A stretch of DNA of 16,799 nt, taken from NCBI GenBank assembly GCA_035946955.1, contig DASYYE010000079.1, positions 1 to 16,799 of the forward strand, in the 5' to 3' direction. The translations under genes were made by a program, and so were the position numbers. Positions 7,133-14,308 of the stretch are shown one piece after another. The DNA is from DASYYE01 sp035946955 (GTDB taxonomy: Bacteria; Actinomycetota; Actinomycetes; Streptosporangiales; Streptosporangiaceae). The first letter of the stretch is position 1. Each line of letters starts with the position of its first letter. The notes under the pieces are model-generated. The model ran no database searches. It was not told the origin of the DNA and worked only from the letters and a program-made list of their open reading frames with translations.

Positions 7133-8137
7133 CTACGGGCGTCCCCCGGCCGAGCGCACGCCACCCTTGCGACGTGCCTGGCCAGGCCCGGAGAGAGCGC
7201 CGCGGCGCAGTTCTTGCGGGAGCGCGAACTGCATGCTCTCAGGGACGGCTTCGACCTCCTCGACGCTGTCGAAGCCGGACTCCGCCAAGTGGGCTAGGAC
7301 GCCTGCCACGAGTTCCTCCGGCACCGATGCCCCGCTGGTGACCCCGACCGTGCGCCCGCCCGCCAGCCACTCTGGCTTGACGGCTGAGGCGTCCTCCACC
7401 AGGTAGGCGGCCCCAGCCCCGGCATCGAGTGCCACCTCGACCAGTCGCACGGAATTGGACGAGTTTCGGGAGCCGACGACGAAGACAACATCCGATTCGG
7501 CAGCGATCTGCTTCACTGCCGCCTGGCGGTTCTGGGTGGCGTAGCAGATGTCGTCGCTGGGGGGGTCGGTCAGCAGCGGGAACCGCTCGCGCAGGGCGGT
7601 CACAGTCTGGTTGGTCTCATCGACCGACAGGGTGGTCTGGGATAGCCACGCGACCTTGGCGGGGTCGCGGACCTGGACCCGGGCGCTGTCCGCCGGCCCA
7701 TCCACCAGGTGGACGTTCGCGGGTGCCTCTCCCGCGGTCCCTATGACCTCCTCGTGGCCCTCGTGGCCGATGAGGAGGATGTCATAGCCCTGCGCCGCGA
7801 AGCGACGTGCCTCGTTGTGCACCTTGGTCACGAGCGGGCAGGTGGCGTCGATCACCCGCAGGCCGCGCTCGGCAGACTCGGTATGCACCGTGGGCGCCAC
7901 GCCGTGGGCCGAGAACACCACCACAGCGCCTTCGGGAACCTCGGCAGCCTCCTCGACAAAGACGGCCCCGCGCTTCTCCAGCGTCGCGACCACATGCTTG
8001 TTGTGGACGATCTGCTTACGCACGTAGACAGGGGCACCGAACCGCTCTAGCGCCACCTCGACAGCCTGCACGGCCCGGTCCACCCCCGCGCAGTAGCCGC
8101 GAGGCTTGGCGAGCAGGACACGCCGCTTGGCAGACAT
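7133..8137 (-). CDS. ispH: 4-hydroxy-3-methylbut-2-enyl diphosphate reductase (IspH/LytB)
   Basis: A 334-residue IspH, the [4Fe-4S] enzyme that makes isopentenyl and dimethylallyl diphosphate in the last step of the MEP isoprenoid pathway. The three cluster cysteines are at 16 (GYCAG), 100 (ATCPLV) and 198 (DICYATQNRQ). Substrate-binding residues are present: H45 (VHNKHVV), H78 (SAHG), H128 and E130 (GHEGHEE), SQTT and SRNSSNS. The numbering matches E. coli IspH closely. The final 25 or so residues are a basic, Gly/Arg-rich extension. The ATG at 8135-8137 gives MSAKRRVLLAKPRGYCAG, a typical start; ATG at 8146 or GTG at 8158 would add up to seven residues. A TACCAT box seven bases upstream suggests a leaderless message. 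Divergent from the KP-repeat gene. Confidence 0.97.
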   Translation of the reverse strand: MSAKRRVLLAKPRGYCAGVDRAVQAVEVALERFGAPVYVRKQIVHNKHVVATLEKRGAVFVEEAAEVPEGAVVVFSAHGVAPTVHTESAERGLRVIDATCPLVTKVHNEARRFAAQGYDILLIGHEGHEEVIGTAGEAPANVHLVDGPADSARVQVRDPAKVAWLSQTTLSVDETNQTVTALRERFPLLTDPPSDDICYATQNRQAAVKQIAAESDVVFVVGSRNSSNSVRLVEVALDAGAGAAYLVEDASAVKPEWLAGGRTVGVTSGASVPEELVAGVLAHLAESGFDSVEEVEAVPESMQFALPQELRRGALSGPGQARRKGGVRSAGGRP

Positions 8138-8144
8138 GCTTCTC

Positions 8145-8150
8145 ATGGTA
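8145..8150 (-). promoter_or_regulatory. Possible -10 box (TACCAT) for ispH
   Basis: TACCAT fits TANNNT and lies seven bases before the ATG at 8137, which would put the start site at or one base before the codon. No -35 is evident, and there is no Shine-Dalgarno for this ATG. Confidence 0.35.
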
Positions 8151-8343
8151 GATGCCACGGCTCACCGCCTGCCGAGGGGCTGTCCCGGACAAGTGCGTGG
8201 GTTGTTGTGCCAGCCCTGCGCTGCGGATTCGGGAGCCAGGGGCGAAGATGGCAGGATGGCGGGAGGCGGTCACAAAGTCAGGCCGTCAGCCGCTGCCCTG
8301 CTTCGGTACCTGCTCGGGGGAAGACAAGCGGGAGTAGGGAGCG

Positions 8344-8383
8344 GGGGGAAAGCCACCCCCTGGGTGCGGACGGCACGCCCAGG
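8344..8383 (+). promoter_or_regulatory. Two overlapping hairpins in the leader of the KP-repeat gene
   Basis: GGGGG (8344-8348) can pair with CCCCC (8356-8360). CCTGGG-TGC (8359-8367) can pair with GCA-CG-CCCAGG (8373-8383, two-base bulge). The stems share two bases and so compete. The second ends 10 bases before the ribosome binding site GGAGG at 8394-8398. It matches no riboswitch class I recognise. Confidence 0.35.
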
Positions 8384-8404
8384 AAATCACGAAGGAGGGG
8401 CACG

Positions 8405-9370
8405 ATGCCTGTTCCGCAGGTTACCGACCGCATCAAAGAGGCCCCAGGACTGGTCCTGCGTGCCGTGTTCGCTGGGGTGGGACAAGTCCTGCTGGCAGCC
8501 GACCGGCTGCGTACCCGCGCACAGCAGCCACTGCGCGTGGGCGAGCGGGTCGACCGGCAGCCAGAGCCTCCACCGCGGGCCAGTGAGCCCGAAGAGACCG
8601 GCAACGTCAGGCTCCTGCGGCCGGCTGAGGCACCCACTGCAGCAGCACCCACAGCCGAGCCCGAAGCCACAGCCGACGCCACGGCCACAGCCGACGCCAC
8701 GGCCGCAGCCGACGCCACAGCCACAGCCAAGCCCGAAGCCGCAACCGAGCCCACGGCCACAGCCAAGCCCGAAGCCGCAACCAAGCCCGAAGCCCCAGCC
8801 AAGCCCACGGCCGCAGCCAAGCCCGAAGCCCCAGCCAAGCCCACGGCCGCACCCAAGCCCGAAGCCCCAGCCAAGCCCACGGCCGCAACCAAGCCCGAAG
8901 CCCCAGCCAAGCCCAAGACCACAGCCAAGCCCACGGCCGCAACCAAGCCCACGGCCACAGCCAAGCCCAAGACCACAGCCAAGCCCACGGCCGCAACCGA
9001 GCCCAAGACCACAGCCAAGCCCGCCGCCGCAACCGAGCCCAAGACCACAGCCGAGCCCGAAGCCACAGCCGAGCCCACGGCCCCAGCCAAGCCCAGAGCC
9101 ACAGCCAAGCCCACGGCCCCAGCTAAGCCCAGAGCCGCAGCCAAGTCCACGGCGACCAAGCCCGTTACGGTGGCCGGGCAGTCTGCTGCTTCGGCTCTTA
9201 TCCCCGGTTACGACGACCTCTCGGTCGCCTCGCTGCGCGCGCGGCTGCGGAACCTGGACGTGACAGCTGTTCAGGAGCTCATGGAGTACGAGAGAGGCCA
9301 TGCGGGCCGGGACGAAGTGGTGACGATGTACGAACGCCGCCTGGTGAAGCTGCGCGAGCAGGCACCCTGA
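8405..9370 (+). CDS. Lys-Pro-repeat protein, probably the actinobacterial 'lipid droplet-associated protein' family
   Basis: A 321-residue protein with three parts. The N-terminus (1-75) begins MPVPQVTDRIKEAPGLVLRA and has an amphipathic/hydrophobic segment (about 14-30). The middle (about 76-253) is low complexity, built from hexapeptides of the form [A/T/P]-[K/E]-P-x-x-x. The C-terminus (254-321) is a compact helical module with LIPGYDDLSVASLRARLRNL and YERGHAGRDEVVTMYERR. A gene between ispH and xseA with a similar C-terminal module occurs in mycobacteria (Rv1109c position) and is annotated as lipid droplet-associated; I infer the same family from position and these end modules. The ATG at 8405 has a strong GAAGGAGG 7 bases upstream; the frame stays open upstream to 8207 but lacks such a site. 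The highly charged repeats also resemble histone H1-like tails, so nucleic-acid or surface binding is an alternative. Confidence 0.75.
   Translation: MPVPQVTDRIKEAPGLVLRAVFAGVGQVLLAADRLRTRAQQPLRVGERVDRQPEPPPRASEPEETGNVRLLRPAEAPTAAAPTAEPEATADATATADATAAADATATAKPEAATEPTATAKPEAATKPEAPAKPTAAAKPEAPAKPTAAPKPEAPAKPTAATKPEAPAKPKTTAKPTAATKPTATAKPKTTAKPTAATEPKTTAKPAAATEPKTTAEPEATAEPTAPAKPRATAKPTAPAKPRAAAKSTATKPVTVAGQSAASALIPGYDDLSVASLRARLRNLDVTAVQELMEYERGHAGRDEVVTMYERRLVKLREQAP
8629..9163 (+). repeat. 18-bp periodic, hexapeptide-encoding low-complexity tract
   Basis: About 535 bases made from codons for Ala, Lys, Pro, Thr and Glu. Pro recurs every six residues for long stretches, as in AKPEAPAKPTAA repeated three times with small changes, followed by AKPKTTAKPTAA variants. 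The first fifth (ADATATADATAA) is acidic; the rest alternates KP and EP units. Near-identical 36-bp blocks suggest expansion by slippage. Assembly errors are possible here. Confidence 0.9.
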
Positions 9371-9403
9371 CCGCAGGCACCGCCAAACCCCCTCTTACCC
9401 CTC

Positions 9404-10630
9404 ATGCCCCTTCAGACGACCGCGGAGTCGCCCGTACCCGTGCGTACGGTGCTGCGTCTCGTCGGGGACTGGGTCGGGAAGCTTGGCCGGGTATGGGTCG
9501 AGGGCCAGATCGCTGAGCTCACCAAGCGTGGCGGGACGGTCTTCCTGACCTTGCGTGACCCGGTGGCCGCTGTCTCTGTCCGGGTCGTATGCACCCGGGC
9601 CGTCCTGGAGGCGAGTGACCCGCCACCCGGGGAGGGTGCCCGGGTCGTGGTGTGGGCCAAACCGGATTTCAACACCGCGCGGGGTTCGTTCAACCTGACC
9701 GCGGTTGAGGTCCGTGCGGTGGGCATCGGTGACCTGCTGGCCCGGCTGGAGAGGCTCCGCCGCGCCCTAGCGGCCGAAGGACTGTTCGCGGAGCAGCGCA
9801 AGCGCCGGCTGCCATTCCTGCCCACCACCATTGGGCTGATCTGCGGGCGTGACTCAGCCGCCCGGCGCGACGTTGAGCGCAATGCCGCCCGGCGGTGGCC
9901 GTCGGTCGCGTTCCGGGTCGAGGAAGTGGCGGTCCAGGGCCCGTTCGCCGTGCGCGAGGTCATCGACGCACTGCACCGGCTGGACGCGGAACCATCCGTG
10001 GACGTGATCATCATCGCCCGTGGCGGGGGCTCGATCGAGGACCTGCTCCCGTTCTCAGACGAGGAGCTGGTGCGGGCGGTCGCCGCGTGCCGCACACCGG
10101 TGGTGAGTGCCATCGGACATGAGCAGGACGTGCCCCTGCTCGACCTGGTCGCCGACGTCAGGGCATCCACCCCCACCGACGCCGCCCGGCGTGTCGTCCC
10201 CGACGTCGCCGAGCAGTTGGCGGTAATCAACCAGCTCAGGGTGCGTGGCCTGCGCACCGTCGCGGGCCGGGTCGACCGCGAGCTGGCCTGGCTGGCCGCG
10301 GTGCGCTCGAGGCCAGTGCTCGCTGCCCCGGGCCGTGAACTGGACCGGCGGGAGGAACAGGTCACGGCACTGGCGGAACGGGCCAGGAGGTGCCTGACCG
10401 CCCAGCTGAACCGGGCCGCCGACGACCAGGCCCACTTGCGTGCCCGCCTGGTGGCACTGTCCCCCGCGGCCACGTTGCAGCGTGGCTACGCGATCGTGTC
10501 GAGGCCCGACGGGACTGTCGTGCGGCTCGCCGCAGACGTGACTGAAGGTGACAGCCTGGCCGTAAGGTTCAGTGACGGCAAGGTCGCTGTTAGGGCAGAA
10601 AAGCGAGACACTGTGAGTCAGAAGGGATAA
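9404..10630 (+). CDS. xseA: Exodeoxyribonuclease VII large subunit
   Basis: A 408-residue XseA, catalytic subunit of exonuclease VII, which degrades single-stranded DNA from both ends. An N-terminal OB-fold (about 12-105, with GRVWVEGQIAEL) is followed by the nuclease domain. Key residues are D156 in CGRDSAARRDVERN, R206 in IIIARGGGSIEDL, and H239 and D242 in SAIGHEQDVPLLDLVADVRASTPTDAA, in the places of those reported as essential in E. coli. A coiled coil (about 265-350) and LQRGYAIVSRPDG close the protein. The ATG at 9404 gives a normal start, although no Shine-Dalgarno precedes it. It lies 33 bases after the KP-repeat gene. Its usual partner xseB is not next but 2.2 kb downstream, beyond an acyltransferase gene. 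Confidence 0.96.
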   Translation: MPLQTTAESPVPVRTVLRLVGDWVGKLGRVWVEGQIAELTKRGGTVFLTLRDPVAAVSVRVVCTRAVLEASDPPPGEGARVVVWAKPDFNTARGSFNLTAVEVRAVGIGDLLARLERLRRALAAEGLFAEQRKRRLPFLPTTIGLICGRDSAARRDVERNAARRWPSVAFRVEEVAVQGPFAVREVIDALHRLDAEPSVDVIIIARGGGSIEDLLPFSDEELVRAVAACRTPVVSAIGHEQDVPLLDLVADVRASTPTDAARRVVPDVAEQLAVINQLRVRGLRTVAGRVDRELAWLAAVRSRPVLAAPGRELDRREEQVTALAERARRCLTAQLNRAADDQAHLRARLVALSPAATLQRGYAIVSRPDGTVVRLAADVTEGDSLAVRFSDGKVAVRAEKRDTVSQKG

Positions 10631-10706
10631 CACTGGATCCCATTCTCGCGATGGTATTTCTGCTCCCCGGCGCATGGTTAGCCCCGATCCCTGAGGCCGG
10701 GAGGGG

Positions 10707-12836
10707 GTGGTTGGTTTGGCGGGGGGAACCCGCATTGGAGCCGGCGGCAAGGCACCCACGACACAGCCTGGCGCGGGAGCCAGCCCCAAGACACGGGCAC
10801 CCGGCCTGGACGGGGTACGTGCCCTGGCTGTGCTCGCCGTCATGGCCTTCCACGAGGGGCTGCGGGCAGCCCCTGGCGGGTTCCTCGGCGTTGACATCTT
10901 CTTCGTGCTCAGCGGGTACCTGATCACCGACCTGCTCGTCTCACACCGGGCGCGCCACGGAAGCCTGGGGCTGGGCAACTTCTGGGCACGCCGGGCACGC
11001 AGGCTGCTGCCTGCCCTGGCAGTCGTGCTCGTCGTCGTGACCGCGGCTGTCGCCGTGATCGAGCCGGGCCAGATGACAGCGCTGCGGCCGGTACTGGTGG
11101 CGGCGGCCACCTATTCGAGCAACTGGTACCAGGCCTTGCACCACGTGTCGTACTTCCAGACGTTTGGGCCTCCGCCGCCACTGCAGCACCTGTGGTCCCT
11201 GGCCATCGAGGAGCAGTTCTACCTGGTCTGGCCGCTGGCACTAGGCGCAATGCTGACCCTGGCGACCCGCCGTGCACAGAGCCCAGGCAGCCGCCGGGGC
11301 CCAGTTGCCGCCGCCTGGACCGCGGCGCTGGGTTCGGCAGTGCTCGCCGCGCTGCTCTACGTACCTGGCTCAGACCCCTCCCGGGTGTACTACGGCACAG
11401 ACACCCACGCGACCGCGCTGCTGGTGGGGTGCGCGCTGGCGCTGACCTGGCCACTGGCCAGCGTGGCAGCAGCCTCAGCCACCGTCACGGCACGGCTGGA
11501 CATGCTGGGCGTGGCTGGCCTGGTGGTGCTGGCCTGGGCCGTGGGCCACTTCTCCGGGACCGACCCGGCCGTCTACCCAGTGGGTCTGGCGGTCGCCGCG
11601 CTGGCCGCTGGCGCCCTGGTGCTCGCCGCGACCGCGCCGGGGATGGTCAGCAACACGCTCAGCCTGGCGCCACTGCGGTGGCTCGGCGTGCGCTCCTACG
11701 GGATCTACCTCTGGCACTGGCCGGTGATCGCGCTGGCGGCCGCCGCGATCGGGCCGTCGTCGCCGCCCGGCTGGCTGTGGCTGCCGGAGTCCGTGGCCGC
11801 TATCGGGCTGGCGGCTGTGTCCTGGCGGTGGATCGAGGCACCGATCCTGCGTAACGGGTTCCGTGCCGCATGCCGGTCGGCATGGGACGCCCTCGGTTCA
11901 TCTGTGTCCCTGGCCCGGTGGTCGCCCGCGAGCGCGCTGCCGGCCGTAGCCGCGGCGGGAGCGCTCACCGTGGCCTGTACCGCTGGCTACGGGGTGATCC
12001 GCCCGGCCCAGGCCTCCGGCTTGCAGCAGCAGATCGCCGTAGGGCAGCGGATCAGCTCAGCCACACAGTCCAGGTCCGTGTCCGCTGGTATGGCGCTCGG
12101 GCCCAGCCTGGCCGGGGGGCGCAACGGCCTGCAGCAAGGCAGTGACACGGCACTCCCGGGCCGCCCGGCGATGCTGCCTGGTGGTTCCGCGGCACTGCCC
12201 GCTGCCGCCACGCCGGCCAAGGTACGCGGGTCGCAGGTCACGGCTGTGGGCGACTCGGTGATGCTCGCGGGGGCACAAGCGCTCACGGCAGCCCTGCCGG
12301 GCATATACATCGACGCCCAGGTCAGCCGCCAGTTCTCGGTTGGCCTGGCGGTGGTGCACTCACTCGCCGCCCGGGGCCACCTCCGCCGGGTCGTGGTGGT
12401 CGGCCTCGGCACCAACGGCACGGTCACCAGCGCCCAGGTCGCGGCCCTGCTGCGCGCGATCGGCCCCGACCGCGACCTCGTGCTCGTGAACACCTTTGAG
12501 GCAAGGCCGTGGGAAGCGGAGGTGAACGCCACGCTCATGGCGGCCGCCCGCCGGGACCCCAATGTCGTGCTCGCCAACTGGCACCGTGCCATCGAGTCAC
12601 GCACGGACCTGCTCTATCCCGACGGAGTGCACCCCATGCCACCCGGTGCCCGGCTCTACGCGCGGGTGGTGGCAGGAGCGGTGCAGGCCACCGGCCTGCC
12701 CAGCACCTCGACGTCGGCCAGACCTGGCTTAACCGAGGGCACACCGGCCTCCGGCTACATCGAGCGGCTGGCGCGCCTGAACGTCTTAGCGCGCCTCCCG
12801 TGCGGTCTCAGGGCGCCGGCTAGGTTGGCCAGGTGA
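10707..12836 (+). CDS. OafA/YrhL-type membrane acyltransferase fused to an SGNH domain
   Basis: A 709-residue two-part enzyme. Residues about 33-380 form a ten-helix acyltransferase-3 domain, with LDGVRALAVLAVMAFHEG (H49), GGFLGVDIFFVLSGYLIT (57-74), FWARRARRLLPAL and QHLWSLAIEEQFYLVWP (160-176). After a further membrane helix (about 415-435) and a Gly/Ala/Pro linker comes an extracytoplasmic SGNH domain (about 520-675), with GDS at 525-527, GTN at 598-600 and DGVH at 649-652. Such fusions move acyl groups across the membrane and O-acetylate cell-surface glycans; the substrate here is unknown. The GTG at 10707 is the longest choice and its ribosome site is poorly spaced, so the true start may lie a few codons later. 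It follows xseA by 76 bases and overlaps xseB by GTGA. Confidence 0.9.
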   Translation: MVGLAGGTRIGAGGKAPTTQPGAGASPKTRAPGLDGVRALAVLAVMAFHEGLRAAPGGFLGVDIFFVLSGYLITDLLVSHRARHGSLGLGNFWARRARRLLPALAVVLVVVTAAVAVIEPGQMTALRPVLVAAATYSSNWYQALHHVSYFQTFGPPPPLQHLWSLAIEEQFYLVWPLALGAMLTLATRRAQSPGSRRGPVAAAWTAALGSAVLAALLYVPGSDPSRVYYGTDTHATALLVGCALALTWPLASVAAASATVTARLDMLGVAGLVVLAWAVGHFSGTDPAVYPVGLAVAALAAGALVLAATAPGMVSNTLSLAPLRWLGVRSYGIYLWHWPVIALAAAAIGPSSPPGWLWLPESVAAIGLAAVSWRWIEAPILRNGFRAACRSAWDALGSSVSLARWSPASALPAVAAAGALTVACTAGYGVIRPAQASGLQQQIAVGQRISSATQSRSVSAGMALGPSLAGGRNGLQQGSDTALPGRPAMLPGGSAALPAAATPAKVRGSQVTAVGDSVMLAGAQALTAALPGIYIDAQVSRQFSVGLAVVHSLAARGHLRRVVVVGLGTNGTVTSAQVAALLRAIGPDRDLVLVNTFEARPWEAEVNATLMAAARRDPNVVLANWHRAIESRTDLLYPDGVHPMPPGARLYARVVAGAVQATGLPSTSTSARPGLTEGTPASGYIERLARLNVLARLPCGLRAPARLAR

Positions 12837-13093
12837 CCGACGCCGACGCGCCAGCGGCTCAGCGGATGCCGCTGGGTGAGATGCCCTACGAGCAGGCCAG
12901 GGACGAGCTCACTGAGGTGGTACGGCGACTGGAAAGCGGCGGGCTGACGCTGGAGGAGTCGCTGGAGTTGTGGGAGCGGGGGGAGCGCCTCGCCGACTTG
13001 TGCTCACAGTGGCTCGAGGGCGCCCGGGCGCGCCTCGCCACCGCCTCACCCGGCCAGGCAGACCGTGGTAACGACTCCGCTGCACCGTTCTGA
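12833..13093 (+). CDS. xseB: Exodeoxyribonuclease VII small subunit
   Basis: An 86-residue XseB, which binds the coiled coil of XseA and is needed for active exonuclease VII. The family block is residues 17-65: MPYEQARDELTEVVRRLE, GGLTLEESLELWERGERL, then CSQWLEGARARL. Residues 1-16 are a short extra N-terminus. The GTG at 12833 overlaps the acyltransferase stop (GTGA), suggesting coupled translation; an internal ATG beginning MPYEQARDEL is the alternative. It ends 13 bases before glpX. The separation from xseA is unusual for the family. Confidence 0.95.
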   Translation: MTDADAPAAQRMPLGEMPYEQARDELTEVVRRLESGGLTLEESLELWERGERLADLCSQWLEGARARLATASPGQADRGNDSAAPF

Positions 13094-13106
13094 CGGGGAG
13101 GCCTCC

Positions 13107-14132
13107 ATGACCGTTGAACACGCCACCCACGAGCCGGCCCGGCGGGCACCCGACCGGAACCTGGCCATGGAGCTTGTCCGGGTCACCGAGGCGGGTGCGA
13201 TGGCTGCTGCCCGCTGGGTCGGGCGCGGCGACAAGAACGGGGCCGACGCGGCTGCGGTGGGAGCGATGCGCCTGCTCATCAACACCGTGTCCATGCAGGG
13301 CGTGGTGGTGATCGGCGAGGGCGAGAAGGACAACGCGCCCATGCTCTTCAACGGGGAGGAAGTGGGCGACGGCACCGGGCCAGCGTGTGACGTGGCCGTG
13401 GACCCGATCGACGGCACCCGCCTGACCGCCAATGGCATGCCGAACGGCATCTCGGTGCTGGCGGTCAGCGCGCGGGGGTCCATGTATGACCCGTCCGCGG
13501 TCTTCTACATGTCAAAGCTGGTCACTGGTCCCGCAGCCGCCGACGTGGTGGACATCGAGGCGCCAGCCGCGCACAACATCGCGAAGGTGGCGAAGGCCAA
13601 GGGTGCCTCGCCGCAGGACGTGACCGTGATCATCCTGGACCGGCCCAGGCACGAGGCGCTGATCGAGGAGGTGCGCGCTGCTGGCGCACGGATCCAGCTC
13701 ATCACCGACGGCGATGTGGCCGGTGCGATCATGGCTGCTCGCGAAGGCACCGGCGTGGACCTCCTGCTCGGCGTCGGCGGGACACCCGAGGGGATCATCG
13801 CCGCCTGTGCCATCAAGTGCCTGGGCGGCACGATCCAGGGCCGGCTCGCCCCACGCAACGCCGAGGAACGCGACCGCGCGCTCGCCGCAGGCCACGACCT
13901 GTCACACGTGCTCACCACGGACGACCTGGTGTCCTCCGAAGACGTGTTCTTCGCCGCGACCGGGATCACCGACGGCGAGCTGCTGCTCGGCGTCCGGTAC
14001 CGGGCAGGCGGCGCCAGCACCCAGTCGCTGGTCATGCGGGCACGGTCGGGCACCATCCGCACCATCACCAGCGAGCACCAGCTCTGGAAGCTGCGGGCTT
14101 ACAGTTCGGTGAACTTCGACTCCGCTGGCTGA
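13107..14132 (+). CDS. glpX: Class II fructose-1,6-bisphosphatase
   Basis: A 341-residue GlpX, the gluconeogenic phosphatase used by most actinobacteria, which hydrolyses fructose 1,6-bisphosphate to fructose 6-phosphate. Metal and substrate motifs are intact: GRGDKNGAD (39-47), IGEGEKDNAPML (69-80), GDGTGP (88-93), DPIDGTRLTANG (99-110) and GVGGTPEG (222-229). Acidic residues fall where the E. coli metal ligands lie (D42, E71/E73, D99, E228). The ATG at 13107 has GGGGAGG five bases upstream and gives the usual short polar N-terminus; a GTG at 13065 would overlap xseB. It is 13 bases after xseB, so it probably belongs to the same transcript. Confidence 0.96.
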   Translation: MTVEHATHEPARRAPDRNLAMELVRVTEAGAMAAARWVGRGDKNGADAAAVGAMRLLINTVSMQGVVVIGEGEKDNAPMLFNGEEVGDGTGPACDVAVDPIDGTRLTANGMPNGISVLAVSARGSMYDPSAVFYMSKLVTGPAAADVVDIEAPAAHNIAKVAKAKGASPQDVTVIILDRPRHEALIEEVRAAGARIQLITDGDVAGAIMAAREGTGVDLLLGVGGTPEGIIAACAIKCLGGTIQGRLAPRNAEERDRALAAGHDLSHVLTTDDLVSSEDVFFAATGITDGELLLGVRYRAGGASTQSLVMRARSGTIRTITSEHQLWKLRAYSSVNFDSAG

Positions 14133-14143
14133 GACCGTCCCGG

Positions 14144-14157
14144 GCCAGCGGGCTGGC
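14144..14157 (+). terminator. Possible hairpin terminator after glpX (no U-tract)
   Basis: GCCAGC-GG-GCTGGC lies 12 bases after the glpX stop. It can form a five-bp stem with a CGGG loop and is followed by AAAAA rather than a T run. Actinobacterial terminators often lack a U-tract, but the call stays weak. Confidence 0.3.
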
Positions 14158-14224
14158 AAAAACTACTGAAAGGCAGCAATTTACCCGTTTTAGACCCTCG
14201 ATCACGCGGCGCGAGCCGGGGATT

Positions 14225-14230
14225 TAGGGT
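14225..14230 (+). promoter_or_regulatory. Possible -10 box (TAGGGT) for the GT-C-like gene
   Basis: TAGGGT fits TANNNT in a locally AT-richer spacer, which would give a leader of about 72 bases. The -35 region at 14202-14207 is a poor match to TTGACA. Confidence 0.3.
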
Positions 14231-14308
14231 AGCCTGCGTCAGCTTTGCTCATCGGCTCACGGCGGTGCCCGGCATGGGCCCGCTGCCAGCTTCTCTTCGG
14301 GGTGCCCA

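Noticed and set aside
8207..8404. N-terminal extension of the KP-repeat protein by 66 residues
   Set aside because: The frame is open, but the ATG at 8405 has a near-perfect ribosome site, and the extension is basic and low in secondary structure.
8278..9301. Minus-strand frames giving Gly/Leu/Ala- or Gly/Cys/Leu-rich repeat proteins
   Set aside because: They are mirror images of the KP hexapeptide repeat; repeats without stops stay open in several frames, and no start signal or family is visible.
10651..10923. 90-codon plus frame starting before the acyltransferase gene
   Set aside because: It overlaps the well-supported acyltransferase frame and shows no motif; its hydrophobic start is short and then turns into Pro/Arg/Ser-rich noise.
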